From Topomyia yanbarensis (Eukaryota; Arthropoda; Insecta; Diptera; Culicidae): a DNA stretch of 64,000 nt. The stretch covers positions 69,067,412 through 69,131,411 of the forward strand of contig NC_080671.1 in assembly GCF_030247195.1 (NCBI RefSeq), written 5' to 3'. The position numbers and the translations under genes are program-made. Below are positions 1-11,750 of this stretch, one piece after another. Below the pieces are notes generated by a model. It made no database searches, was not told the DNA's origin, and saw only the letters and a program-made list of their open reading frames with translations. Position 1 is the first letter of the stretch. Each line of letters opens with the position of its first letter.

Positions 1-749
1 CGAAATACATATTTTTGCCAACATAGTTATTTGCTATCTGTTGAATTTAAAATTCCAACTTCCATGAAAAGATGAAGCTGCTTGTAGCAGTGCGCTTGAA
101 TATTTCACTTTAAACCACTGCGATAGCATATTGTTTTGAACATAAGACTCGGGGAGAATCGCGTCGACTAACAATCGGGTCACTAAATGAAAGTAAAAAG
201 CTAGTACTTTCAGTATGTTATGATGTTGTTTGCTCCTTTCTGCTCCTTAACGAGTTGTTTAAAGTGGAAGTTACCCCAAAAAATATCACAAAATTTGTAG
301 AATCTATTCAAATTCAACAGATAGGGAGTAACTATGTTCGACAAAAATATGTGTTTCGATGCCGCAAATAACTTTGTGGAAGCTTCCAAGAAGGTAGGAG
401 AATGTCTAAAAAAGTTATCATGAATAAACTAATTTTAAGGGGTCTTCCATATAATATGTTCCATAACATGTAAACTATTGGAGCTAGATATATGATGACT
501 TTAGCGATTTCTTTTGTAGTAACCTATGCTACAACTTTGCCGAAGATACAAAGTTTCTATCTTAATTGGTTCGGAAAATAAATTTCGTAAATCACTTAAA
601 GGTGAATTAATCACTGAACGATAAATTTCTGTGGATGCGCAATCATAAGGGCAATAACTTCTCCGAACAAACTATACTTCTAAAGCTAAGGGTGTAGACG
701 CAATTAATTTTGAGCACGAAAACGAAGTTTTAAAACACTGTGCGTCCCA
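1..749. other. AT-rich stretch, nothing recognised
   Basis: Only short frames and no protein family, tRNA or clear inverted repeat was found. A phrase near 275-295 (an AAAAAATATCACAAA run) recurs near 39515, so some of this is probably old repeat. Confidence 0.4.
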
Positions 750-1461
750 CAGTGGCACGACGAGTGACAAAACCCCAAAAATCAATGTCTTGTAATTCTT
801 TTGTAAATATTTATTTTATTTTTCTCTCAGTTTGAGTAAAGGTTACTCAAAATTTTACTATAATCGGATGAAAAATGAATTTTTAACATGTCCTTGAAGC
901 AATTCAATTCATTAGAATTGTTAGAATTTCAAATGGCGATATCTCAAGAACTACACAGCCGATTGGAGCAATTTTTAGTTCATTGAAAAGAAGAATGATT
1001 ATGCTAAACTAGAGATGTGAGATTTTTGTGCAAAACTGATTTACGTTTGTTCTGCATAAAAAACCCAATTGAAAAATTTCATATCATATCAGTAATTTAT
1101 CTTTATACGTCTTCCAATTTTTGAGATGGTCTCCCATGGGTCACTTGTCATGAATCTGACTCAAAATTTAGTGTAGTTTCCAGATATATAGGGCTCATCT
1201 TGCGCATTTTTGCACCGACATTGGTATATCTATGTTTTTGAAAATACCCATATGGAGACGCCCTGTAGCTCATAAATCTCCTTACAAATTGGTTGCCTAA
1301 ACAACTTCTTATTACTGAAAAATTAGTGATTTTTACTAGTTTTGTCAACCATTTCTGCTACCCGATGGATTGGCTGCTATGATTAATGTTCATATTAACC
1401 CTTTAACGACCAACGCATTCAAATGGGTTTACATAAAAGTAGTCGAAAAAATGAAATATGG

Positions 1462-4004
1462 CTCATTCCACGCGAAGTGATCAAAAAAGATGCAAACTTG
1501 AAATCAACCTTAAACGGATTTGAACAAAATGTGGAGGAATTGTTCATCTACGGCCAATATATAAAAACCCAAATTTTTGTGTCAATTGAACCAGCTCCCG
1601 TTTCGGCAAATTGCCAAAACCTTTGATTTTCTTTTGATCATATCTCCGGTTCTGTTTACTCTAGAATCAAACAGCAAGATGGCGCTTGAAGAAAATTGTT
1701 CAAGGAGTCTAGAAAAAATATTAATTTTTGGTGGCAGTGCTGCCAACTATGCGATTTTTTCATTTAAATATTAAAAGTTAAATTTTCTCTATACATATAT
1801 TTTAATTTTGAAAATTGTAATGCCATCGTATTCCTCAGACATTTTTACATAAAAAACACTTCTGATCTCAATATAATACTAGCGCATCCTGATATATACC
1901 ATTTTGAACGGAAAAACTCGCATTTTCTCATATAAAAATCCATTTTTATTGGCCAAAGTTGAGAAAATCTTCAAATGGTCATAAAAATCGACCCTGATCT
2001 GCTAGAAGCAAAGCAAAAAGGTAGTTTTTCATAATTTTTCGTCTACTTCACGAAAAATTATGTTTGAACTCAGAATACTCAAGTTGGTTTTTTAGTGTTG
2101 TGCGCTTGCGATTTTATATGGGAAATTGTTTTTTTTCTCTTCAAAATGGTGTATCTCAGGATCCGCTCAAATTGTATTGAGATCAGAAGTGTTTTTTATG
2201 TAAAAATGTCTGAGGAACAGGATGGCATTAGAATTTTCAAGATTAAAATATATGTATTGAGAGAAAAATAAACTTTTAATATTTAATTGAAAAAATCACA
2301 TAGTTGGCAGCACTGCCGCCAAAAATTAATATTTTTTCCTAGACTCCTTGAACAATTTTCTTCAAAACCCATCCTGCGGTTTGATTCTAGAGTAAATAGA
2401 ACCGGAGATATGATCAAAAGAAAATCAAGGGTTTTAGCAATTTGCCGAAACGGGGGGTGCTCCCATGACCCGAGGCGTGGTTCAATCAGTCCGGGGACAA
2501 TTTGACAGCTCCCATATATTGAACTCATAAGCAAATTTTGTGGTGATTTGGTGATGTCATGGCGGCTCGAATGGAGCAAAATTTGAAAAAGGCTCATCCC
2601 ATTTACTATTTTCCATGTCTAAAAAATAATTTCTAAAATCAAATTTATTTCGCTGTTCATATTAGAAACTGACCTCTTTCCCCTATTTCTAAACAGAAAC
2701 ATAGATGCTATTTGGAATTTAAAAAATCCGAAAGAAAATAAATCGATTTTCTGAAATACAAGAAGATTACTTTCAAAATCGAGCCACTACCACTTATATT
2801 GGAATTTCCGAAAATCTTCCGAAACTAATCAACATCTCCTAAAGCATGAAATCCTCCGGTAGAGCCGAGTAAAATGCCAGAATAATTCTGAAGGGATCCA
2901 TACCAAAACCATCGCAACAAAGCTCTGGCCGGAGTCGAACAAAATTGTACATTCCTGGCAGCATTCTTGCTAAAACCTAGCACTACGGGTTTGCTGCCAA
3001 AATTCTGATAAAAGCACACAAATTTTATTCAAAACCAATTTTGCTAAATGTGTAGAAAATCCTACATATATTGTTTATTCTCCCGATCAAAATACTAGAA
3101 TTCTCGACGTTCTTAATGAACTTGAAACAAGATGTCGCAGGTTCACGAATTGTTAAGCTTGGTGATTTACTTTCACTGGCTAAAATGTTTTCATTTATGT
3201 TTCATTTATATTGGTGTTATCACAGATAACAGACGTTTAGGCTCGATTCGAAACGTGTGTAAATACCCGCTACTGAAACTACGAATAAACCAGATGCCTG
3301 AAACACGTTTGGCAAACGTTTGTAGGTGGCGCAGTGATCGATGCAATGCAGTTGGAATACAGTTGTCAAACACGTGTAGCAAACAGTTGCGTAGATGGCA
3401 ATAGTGAAAAACGGATTTCCAACGTGTATCAATTTGAAAGTTTACACAGGTTTCTGAAGAAATTTTGTTCTAGCCTAAATGACTGTTATCTGTGGTGTTA
3501 TATTTATATGGTTTTATATTTACCGATTACAAACTTCACACAAAAAGAAAACCAAAACATTTTTAAGAAGGAAGAGAGCCGGTTGCTAAAAACAACGACT
3601 TCCAGCTAAATTTATAATAAGATTTATGTAACTTTGCTGACGGTTTCCAATCAGGGGAAAATTTATTCTCTAATAATAGTTTTCTTTATCCACATTTTGG
3701 AATACGCTTTTTCTAAATGTTGTTCTAGCCGCATTGACGGCGTTCATAGCACATGTAACGAAACACGCTTTTCTCTTGAAACTTTTTCGTGTCGTAGTTC
3801 GTGGTACTCGTACAGAGAAGGCATACTAGCGCCACCATCAAATCGGTGGTACATATATGAAACAAGCACTATCTGTCAAGGGTTCAATTAACATAAAAGT
3901 TTGGGTTTTTATATATTGGCCCTAGATGAACGATTCCTCCAAATTTGGTTCACATCCGTGAAGGTCGATTACACGTGCCTTGATCACTTCGCGTGCAATG
4001 GCCC
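1462..4004. mobile_element. Foldback element inserted in the hAT-like element
   Basis: Long inverted repeat arms run about 1462-2000 and 2060-2455, and the outer end of the right arm is at 3881-4004. The outer ends share the motif ACGCGAAGTGATCAA and its reverse complement. The arms include a matching block (1680-1960 against 2090-2380) with the same AGACTCCTTGAACAATTTTC text in inverse order. The direct repeat ATATGG (1456-1461 and 4005-4010) is the likely target duplication, because the uninterrupted sibling at 14600 has a single equivalent site. The right arm is itself interrupted (2487-3880). No transposase frame is present. Confidence 0.7.
2487..3880. mobile_element. Unclassified insertion in the right arm of the foldback element
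   Basis: The right arm breaks here and resumes after 1394 bp. An exact 8-bp direct repeat GGTTCAAT (2479-2486 and 3881-3888) flanks the insert and corresponds to a single site in the left arm. A TTGACAG motif lies near both inner ends in opposite orientation, but I see no clean terminal repeat. Inside is a patch around 3225-3420 with variants of AAACGTGT/AAACACGTG spaced irregularly. No coding relic was recognised. Confidence 0.5.
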
Positions 4005-4131
4005 ATATGGAATCTCAAAACTGATTGCAGAAATGGATTCAGCGACCCAAAATTAGTTAAAACCGCAAGTTTTAGCCACATAGACCAATTTTTATAATTT
4101 TGTCACAACTTTGTATGAACAGGTGCCACTG

Positions 4132-5600
4132 TGCGCCCCAAAGGTCAAACTTTGAAAGAGCTGATTCGGCGAAAGAATCTAAATGAGGATGATGAAAAAT
4201 AAGTTGTTTTCATATAGTCCTTGATTTTTCCTGAACGCAATTGCTTGCGAACCAGAATTTTCACTGGCCGAAGCAAAGGGTTCTTGAAGGAGCGAATCCC
4301 ATACTTCGTAATTAAGGCCCCTGTTGGAGACTACACCATCAATCTCTACTTCCCGAGCGGGTACATAGACAAGATACTTCTTCGTACATGGCCAAGTGGT
4401 ATTTAGTTAAATCTCGCATATCTTGATGATGTTAAATGGCTTATCTTTGCCCTCATTCAAGTTTGTTATGAATATTTACCAAATTCGTTACTGATACTTT
4501 TTGCATGTTGGAAAATTGGATTCGGACATGATTATGACTTTCATTGGTTTAGTTTTCGATAAAAATTAGCTGAAAAAAAATCAGTTCGAACAAGGAAAAG
4601 CATTTTTCAAATAACTTTTTTTTTCCTTAAAAGTGCCAACTTGAATTTTTGACGGTAAGTAGGGAACATAATCTTGGAACAAAGTTTCATCCAAATAAAA
4701 AAGATGGGTGGGTAATGTCTAGGACATAACCGGAGTGTCGTGACTACTCGTTTGACTTGTAATTCAAATCGAATGATACTCAATGAAATATGTGGGAATG
4801 TTTCAAGTTATTCTTTATAATAATTATGGTGGTTCTGAAAAGAACCTTTGCTGTTGGCGTCTGCGTTGATCGAGGATGCGCTGGATTCTAAGCTCGTTGA
4901 GACATTCATTCATGAAATGAACAAATTTCATATTTTCTTGCTTTGAACTATCAATGTTAAAATCTCTCGAAACAACCATCGGAATCTTTTCCGTACAGAA
5001 ATGAACACGCTTAGCGAAAAACTAGGGGCGGGTAATGTCCGGGACATAACCGCGATGCTCATATTCTTAAAATTCTGCTTGTATCTCCTTCAAATGGCTA
5101 AATTTTGCGCATTAAGTTCGATTCACCGGGCTCAGCGAAATTTTCCTGGGGATCCCGTTCGTTAGTATATTCAGCAAAACAATTTTATTACCGAGTTCTC
5201 CGCGTTGAATACAGGTCAATAATTTCATATAATGATTTCAACATGCAGACAATGTACATGTATGACAGGTGGGAGTGTTCTGAAGTGGTTTTAGTGGAGG
5301 TAACAACATAAAATCATGTATTGGACATTTTACAATGATTCTCCTTAACCCTGCAAAACCACGTGGTTGGCAGCAGAGGGTTAAGTTGTTTGGAAGAGAT
5401 GACAGTTAATATATGATAACTAAAAATATAAAATTGTTCTATAAATTGCAAAGTTATTGCCGCGTTGACCTGAAAATTTGTCATTTCATTCATAAAGGAA
5501 CAATCATTGAAATTATGTCAATTTATGCTTTGCAAGATTTGAAATAACTTCGAAGTGTGGTCACGACACCCCTGTTATGTCATATACATTACCAACCCAT
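4132..5600. other. Unassigned region with one small TTAA palindrome
   Basis: No protein family was recognised; the 61-codon frame at 4221-4406 is not convincing. At 5345-5384 an 8-bp inverted repeat TTAACCCT...AGGGTTAA encloses a 24-bp centre containing CCACGTGG; it could be a solo end pair of a TTAA-type element such as the one at 12878. The phrase GGGTAATGTC(C/T)(A/G)GGACATAACC occurs twice (near 4710 and 5033), hinting at a degraded direct repeat. Confidence 0.35.
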
Positions 5601-5618
5601 CTCTTTCCATTTTGCCTT

Positions 5619-5634
5619 TGTCCTAATAAGGACG
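5619..5634 (-). promoter_or_regulatory. Histone-type 3' stem-loop, copy 1
   Basis: On the minus strand, five base pairs plus a closing C-A mismatch (G-U type on the plus strand) enclose the loop TATT. It is weaker than copies 2 and 3. It is preceded by AAAC and followed by a purine-rich tract, as in replication-dependent histone mRNAs, where SLBP binds the loop and U7 snRNP pairs downstream. Confidence 0.5.
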
Positions 5635-6053
5635 GTTTGTGGATAACTATGTTGATACAAGACGGGAATCTTTTAAAACAATTCAAACCTTGCAGACGAT
5701 TGTTTTTACTGCGTACATCCATACGATCTTTCCCCTTTCGCAGCTCACGCCGAATGAGCACACTTTTCATCAAGATGTTCCTATTTATTGACTTTACAAT
5801 GCAGATGGAAGGACGTCCTTTTGTTCGATAAATGAAAATATTTTCATCATTCGTTTTGGTGTAGCTTTCGCTTAGTGGCAGAGTTGCCACATTCACTGAT
5901 TTTCTTGGAAGGATTTGCAAAAACCTTCGGGTTTGTAGATTGGAAAAACATTTTCTTATGATTCACTGGTAAAAGTACAGAATTACCAAGTGCAAACTTA
6001 ATACTAGTTAATAAAAGAAACTTTCTAATTAAATTCTTTTTCCATTTTGCCTT

Positions 6054-6069
6054 CGTCCTAATAAGGACG
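6054..6069 (-). promoter_or_regulatory. Histone-type 3' stem-loop, copy 2
   Basis: On the minus strand CGTCCT-TATT-AGGACG is a perfect 6-bp stem with a 4-nt loop, the size of the histone pre-mRNA 3' stem-loop. The following AAGGCAAAATGGAAAAAG is purine-rich, as expected for a histone downstream element. It differs from the consensus in stem sequence (a CG start rather than GG) and has TATT rather than TTTC in the loop. Confidence 0.6.
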
Positions 6070-6488
6070 GTTTGTTGATAACTATGTTGATACAAGACGG
6101 GAATCTTTTAAAACAATTCAAACCTTGCCGACGATTGTTTTTACTGCGTACATCCGTACGATCTTTCCCCTTTCGCAGCTCACACCGAATGAGCACGGTT
6201 TTCATCATGGTGTTCCTATTTATTGGCTTTACAATGCAGATGGAAGGACGTCCTTTTGTTCGATAAATGAAAATATTTTCATCATTCGTTTTGGTGTAGC
6301 TTTCGCTTAGTGGCAGAGTTGGCACATTCACTGATTTTCTTGGAAGGATTTGCAAAAACCTTCGGGTTTGTAAATTAGAAAAACATTTTCTTATGATTCA
6401 CTGGTAAAAGTACAGAATTACCAAGCGCAAACTTAATACCAGTTAATAAAAGAAACTTTCTAATTAAATTCTTTTTCCATTTTGTATT

Positions 6489-6504
6489 CGTCCTAATAAG
6501 GACG
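6489..6504 (-). promoter_or_regulatory. Histone-type 3' stem-loop, copy 3 (nearest the relic)
   Basis: Same perfect 6-bp stem and TATT loop as copy 2. This is the one nearest the H1-like coding relic and so would be its original 3' end signal, about 135 bp past the end of recognisable coding sequence. Confidence 0.6.
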
Positions 6505-6633
6505 GTTTGTAGATAACTATGTTGATACAAGACGGGAATCTTTTAAAACAATTCAAACCTTGCCGACGATTGTTTTTACTGCGTACATCCGTACGATCTT
6601 TCCCCTTTCGCAGCTCACACCGAATGAGTACGC

Positions 6634-6826
6634 TTTGCAGCCTTCGATGTTTTGGTGGCATTTTTAGTGGCAGTTACTACCGCCTTTTCAGTGACTGCGT
6701 TTCTTAGCCTTTGGCTTTTTGGACTTCTCACCGCCACCACCTCCACCAACGTTTTTCTTCTTCTCTCCGATGGTAGCTGATTTGATTGGTCGTCCGATGC
6801 AGCTTCTCACGACCACGCACGTCTGT
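6634..6826 (-). pseudogene. Histone H1-like C-terminal tail, broken
   Basis: Histone H1 is the linker histone that binds nucleosome entry/exit DNA. On the minus strand one frame reads a basic stretch with SATIGEKKKN, then six glycines, then GEKSKKPKAKKR, and stops at 6688. A shift of frame at that point continues as VTEKAVVTATKNATKTSKAAK, the Lys/Ala/Thr-rich composition of an H1 tail. The globular winged-helix domain is missing and no good start codon is in frame, so this is a truncated, frameshifted copy. Support comes from its neighbours: a TATA box upstream at 6878-6886 and histone-type 3' stem-loops downstream. The short length and low-complexity composition leave room for doubt; another Lys-rich histone tail such as H2B is the alternative. 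Confidence 0.5.
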
Positions 6827-6877
6827 TATGCACTGCGTCTTACACACGTCTGGCTTAGAGAAAAGCTGCGACACCCC

Positions 6878-6886
6878 TATTTATAG
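6878..6886 (-). promoter_or_regulatory. TATA box upstream of the H1-like relic
   Basis: TATAAATAG on the minus strand, followed by GGG. The usual 25-30 bp spacing would place the start of transcription near 6850, just before the H1-like segment. Strong TATA boxes are typical of insect histone genes. Confidence 0.5.
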
Positions 6887-8558
6887 GTTTTATCATTAAT
6901 GTTGATTTCATTTAAAGTAGTTTTCGAACTATTTAAACAAATTTTATATAGCAAAGAACGCATCGGTAGCAAGCATTGAACGTTTTCCTTCCGATTTATG
7001 AAACAAGATTGGCAATCCGTTTTGTAGAAGAAAAGTTATTAAGGTTCAAAATGTACGTAACGCTTTCGCTAATATGCAGTACTATCGCTTTCTCGCTCGT
7101 TCTCGTGGCGTGCATGAGCCTTTCCTTTCCGTCCGACTTCTAATGGCTTAACCAAAATTAATATCCCGGCTTTCCCCCACCAACTGCTCTCGTCAAGCAA
7201 CCCAATACGAATAATCATAGGAACAAACATGTAGTGGACCTTTATATAAACTTTTCATTATTTTATTGTTCATTTGCTGCACCATTTTGACGGCTCTGTG
7301 CGGGATGGGCTGAAAATTTTCACTTTTCCGAGTCGTTTTCGAAAGATTTTTCAAAACACTATTTTTCCGTTGATAATGAATATCCTACATATTCCAAAAT
7401 TTAATACAACATTGGTACAAATATTTTCGACAAAATGCCGAATAAATTGATTAAATCCATTCAGTACAACAAAAGATATAAGCGTTCAAAATCTTACATC
7501 ATTTTTCTTCCGAAATTTTGAAAAGGGGCCCCTATATTGAAAGGTAAGTCGTTAGTCACGACAAAATGGATTTTTAAAATCGATTGCTTTCAGTGTAGTA
7601 GTCAATGCAGAATTTTTTCAACAATTTTTTTCTAAAAATTTAACCTATTTTGAGAAAATAATCCTACAACATTTTTTTGTAGGATTTGTCATTGGAAAAA
7701 ATTGGAATAAATGGTAAAAAAAGTTTGACCCTTTTCAAAAGAAAGTCTAGATCATTTTGGAAAAATAAGGTATCCAAAGTGGCTTGTTGTGACAAAGTCT
7801 TCATGTACAGAAAGTTTCATTAAAATCTGAGAGGGTGTTGCCAACTCTGAATACGATTTAGTGAGAAATTCGTCTTTAACGGATCAAATAAATTGTGTTC
7901 GATTAATTTTGAAACGTTGCACAGTGCCGTATTTCCCTAAAAACCTGGCCAAAAGTCGAAAATGGTTTTGATTGATTTTTTGGGACACAGATTACGATTT
8001 CGATGTCAGAGTTTCAAAATTCAAAATGACGGATTCAAAATGGCCGATATTTTAATCTAAATATAAGTAAATTATCACGAATGAATGGTTTTAATGGTTC
8101 CAGTGTATGCCAATAACGTTTATAATGTATCGAATTTTAAGTGGTGTGTAGTTAAATGTTAGAATTTGATAATTTGCACGCATTAAGATGTTTGGGTGTC
8201 TAGATGATGTAGCTATTATGAGAGTTGATAATGTCCTCGTTGGTTACATTTGGCGAATTCAAAAGCCCCGGTAACCTCCATTGAGATGGTGGGTAGCAAC
8301 ATTCGTGGAATCATATAAAAATATCATTAGCAAATATATTGCAAAAATGTAAAAAAATGTCTATCCAACGCATAAATACATCGTGTTCAGCTGAAAATTA
8401 TAACCGCATGACACCAGTAATACCCCTCTCTACTTCACGCATATGTTCGTTGACATGGATGCTGGTAGAACATGTCACTACTCCATTTCTGTTCTGCTGA
8501 TGATTGTGTGGTAGAGTCGATGAACACACATCTCGTGTCATGTTACCATTGTGAATAA
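6887..8558. other. Unassigned, AT-rich beyond about 7250
   Basis: The part next to the TATA box (6887-7200) may be histone intergenic promoter DNA. From 7250 to 8300 there are many A/T homopolymer runs and no coding or terminal repeat signal that I recognise. Confidence 0.35.
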
Positions 8559-10590
8559 ATGAATAATTTATTCGGTTCGTTTCTGTGCCGTTTTTTACCT
8601 GGTGGTAAATGGGTTTTAGGACAAACGTACCGGATACAAAGGTGGATTCAGACTTACGTCAATCGCTTGGTTCTTAGTGGGAGTTTGGTGAATATTTTAA
8701 TACCATTCCTTGTAGGCCTTGAGATCGAATCCCCTTGCACTCGAACGAAGCATGGTAATCACCGAGAGGGAAAATCTGTGTCATATATATTTAAAATCGT
8801 TGAAAATAACAAACGGATTTACCCACATGCACAACAAGCAATCAATTCTAGCGCAGCACGTGTTGGCACGAGAGCTACCACTGTAACAGATGAATGTTCA
8901 ACCCTGGAGGGACCGGAAAACCTATTAATGAAGGTGTCAAAGACATCCCACCCCGGTTGGAGCGAATAGACAGCAGCAACACCATCGATCGAATGTTTTC
9001 CTATTAATCACTGTCAGCAGGTCGCCCAACAGAGCTCTACGGCAAGTGCGGTTGATAACGTCGGAACTCTCAACCAGATCATCCATGTTCGATTATGGAT
9101 GTAGTAACGAGCTGGTATGCTATGTGTAGTCTGTGGAATATGAATCATGAATTGTTTGGGAGCGACTTACGATATGATTAAAATATCTCCTTTCATCAAC
9201 CATAGCAAGGCAGACACTGTGTAATAACCTAATCAAATTTCTAGGATCCTCCCTATCCGACTGACATTGACTGATTCATGAGACAGGGTGACATCAAATC
9301 AGTATCCCACATTTCTCTTCATCATCATCCATCCAGCGCAGCGTCAGGCTGCTCGTCACCGGAGTAAGGTACGGTACAAAGCATCAGATGGTTATCTTTC
9401 AAAGTCTTGCCGGTTTTGGTGTAACAACATGACACCGTACGCTGTTTCGCGTTGTTTGGTACTAACTATAGCTGATTCAATTAATTAAGATTCCAACATC
9501 AAAGGCTTCATATTTCCGCACTGCCGGTTTTCCAATGGATATGCTACAGCCCGATAACCAATGCCAACGCCCAGCTCAACCAGTTACCAGCAGCACGGCA
9601 GGATGCAATCGAAGAACCCTACACGTTTGATCCCTAGCAACAACGCAAGGTAGAACGAACCGGATTCGTTGGTGCGGTGTGACCTCCGACGTTTGACTGT
9701 AAATTCTCGAACCAACTGCCGGGCGGGGGTTCAATTGCAGCGAATTAATTATTGAACTGGTGAGCTTTCACTAATGAATTTGATAATTTTCGACAGTCAT
9801 TGGTTTAAATCAAAGACATAACTAATAGAGGAAGTAAAGCACTACGGATCGAATCATGTTGCCTTGCTCTAACATATTGTTATCTATTACTTTGACATAT
9901 GTGTACCCGGGGCAATAAATGTCCAACTAATTGGCCCACCATATGTAAGAGTGAGATAATATCCCATCGGTGCTAACAGCGGCATGCGCCCTCTAGTTTG
10001 TTCCTCTTGTTTCAATTGCTTCTGGATGCCCGAGATTAGATCGAATGTATATGGTCTTCAGGTGGTATGCCATTGAATTTAAATGGCAATTAAAAATATC
10101 AAATCACGCGAAAACAGCTAGTCTCCTGTATAATTGAATAGTATTAAAATATGAATCAAGCTTTCATGATTTGTGTTCTGGGTATCTGGTAGTCCATGCG
10201 GTAGTTGGGTTAAAGTTCGAAAAGGCCGATGGAAGACGCTTTGCGAAGTGCGAATAACGCAGTTATAAAATGTAGCATGAATGGCAGTATTGAAGGAAGA
10301 TAAAAGTGAAATTCATGGATGGGCCATTGCCAGGCCCGTAGCATGTGGTTGGCCGTGTTAACTCCCGCTAGGGGCGCCAGCCTTAGGGAGGCGCTGAAAT
10401 CTTGATCTGCTTCATAAAGCGTCTTTTAAAATAACGCTTCACATTTTACGGGTGCCTTTTGTACGCTGGGCAGGATAATAGGTGATGGGGACTCTCCCCA
10501 CAATAGGCACAGTCTTGTCGAACAAGACGTAAATAGGCAAAACAGTCCCATTAAAAACGACCCGATACGAGTTTGTAGGAACATAGTATT
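8559..10590. other. GC-richer, apparently unique stretch with unassigned frames
   Basis: A 136-codon frame at 8559-8969 (plus) and a 66-codon frame at 9288-9488 are open but match no family I know, and have no splice or Kozak support. The sequence is less AT-rich than its surroundings and shows none of the repeats seen elsewhere in the window, so it may be conserved non-coding or exon-bearing DNA. From 10320 to 10590 a GC-rich block of unknown origin leads into the LOA endonuclease fragment. Confidence 0.3.
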
Positions 10591-11062
10591 CTACCTCGTC
10601 CGGTGCGGTTGCCATTCAAAATCTTTGCTCACTGGAGCAAGAGGTCTTTGAAACAACCAATCCCGTGCATCAGTAGTTCCTTCGATGGCCAATTCGATGT
10701 ATTTGCATTATGCGAAACATGGCTTACTCGAGAAATAGACCTCAACTTCCACGATTTTAATATTATTCTCTTGAATCGAGAAGACGGAGGAGTACTTTTG
10801 AGGATCAAGTAGTGCTATTCATTCAAACGAATCGACCTCCTCTTGACACTAGGTATTGAAATTGTCGCTTGCCGAACCAGAATTGAAGTCATTTGCATTG
10901 CTTTCACCTACATCTCCCTCTCAGTTAGCCACCGACGGCTTGGCGATATTGCGAAATTCCTCACCGCACCGAGGCTAGTTTTAGGCGATTTTAACTGCCA
11001 CGTTACGGCACGGGGTTGCCTTCATGACGATAATTATCGTTACACAAATCTGGATTCACCTT
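10590..11062 (+). pseudogene. LOA-type ORF2 endonuclease fragment
   Basis: Two adjoining frames encode pieces of the apurinic-like endonuclease of the same retrotransposon family as 17100-23620. FDVFALCETWLT and DLNFHDFN correspond to CDVFALCETWLT and NLDFHDFN at 18799-18870; after a frame change, LVLGDFNCHVT gives the GDFN catalytic motif. The fragment has lost ORF1, the reverse transcriptase and RNase H, and runs straight into unrelated sequence at about 11062. Confidence 0.8.
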
Positions 11063-11750
11063 GATATTTATTTATTATACCTTTATTGCTCTGGGCAGCC
11101 GGATACCGAGAATTTACGATAGATTTATCGTTTGTTGAATTTTATTTGGAAATGCTTAGATTGTACAACATGCTTATGTTTAATTGAATCAATTTTTCAT
11201 ATTATAATGTATTTTAGATAACTTACAATTAAGATAGCAAGTTAATGAACACTTATTTACTTTTGTTTACTATTTGTGTGCCCAAAAATAAATATATGTG
11301 GGCGTCGCTAGTGTTACGTTGAAAGCAAAAGCTTTTTAGAGTATGTATCTCAAAAACGGCGCTTGGTCCTCTTTGGCTTAACCTAGGCCATTTATCGTGT
11401 TTAAACTTTGGTGTGTATGTATCAAATAAAATGTCAATTATATATTTGTTTCTTTCTCCACGAACAACTGAAAAAGGTGCCGAGGCTAAGTTAACTGAAG
11501 CGTATTTTAAGTGGTATAAAATAAGCATTACCGAAATACCCGAAACGACCGCTTCGTATGTCGAATATACAAACGATAACGCTGTAGTGTAAAATCACTA
11601 AATACTAAAACATAATTGGAGTCAATAAGAACAAAAAGAAAATAACTTGTCACCTTTTACGTTAACAATCAAGCTAGAATATTTTTACACTCATGAAGAA
11701 ATATGGGTAATATGACAATGCTATAGTACGTGCATGTACTACTTCAAAGC
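10968..11750. repeat. Chimeric repeat, copy A
   Basis: From ACCGAGGCTAGT onward this matches 16515-17095. The first about 95 bp are LOA endonuclease coding sequence; the rest is non-coding and begins near TTGCTCTGGGCAGCC. Copy A has about 275 bp (11253-11528) that copy B lacks. The two copies end together at a TAGTACGTGCATG motif. Confidence 0.75.

Larger units (their letters stand above)
750..4131. mobile_element. hAT-like short element, copy 1, split by an insertion
   Basis: The ends are CAGTGGCAC and GTGCCACTG, a perfect terminal inverted repeat (11 bp if the extra CA/TG is counted). The internal sequence matches a second copy at 13860-14726 over its whole length. The match runs 750-1461, stops, and resumes at 4005-4131, so about 2.5 kb between is a later insertion. 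Flanks GCGTCCCA and GCGCCCCA could be an 8-bp target duplication with one mismatch, which with the CAGTGGC end would suit a hAT-type element; this is inference. There is no transposase, so it is non-autonomous. Confidence 0.75.
5601..6632 (-). repeat. 435-bp tandem repeat (2.4 copies) downstream of the H1-like relic
   Basis: Three near-identical blocks start at about 5601, 6036 and 6471; the landmark TCCTAATAAGGACGG recurs at 5621, 6056 and 6491, an exact 435-bp period twice. The third copy is cut at about 6632, where histone H1-like coding sequence begins on the minus strand. Read on the minus strand, each unit carries a histone-type 3' stem-loop followed by a purine-rich tract, so the unit looks like the 3' untranslated end and downstream spacer of a histone gene amplified in place. 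Open frames of 65-119 codons across it are a by-product of the repeat. Confidence 0.85.

Noticed and set aside
6634..6661. ATGCCACCAAAA start reading MPPK, like histone H2B
   Set aside because: A frameshift is needed after four residues, and the neighbouring frame gives a longer Lys/Ala/Thr-rich H1-type tail that joins the upstream basic segment.
5561..6707. Overlapping frames of 60-119 codons on both strands with repeated protein text
   Set aside because: They arise from the 435-bp tandem repeat; the shared peptide text follows the DNA repeat, and no start, promoter or family supports coding in the repeat units.
8559..8969. 136-codon open frame
   Set aside because: No recognisable family, no splice or promoter context and mixed composition; listed only as part of an unassigned region.
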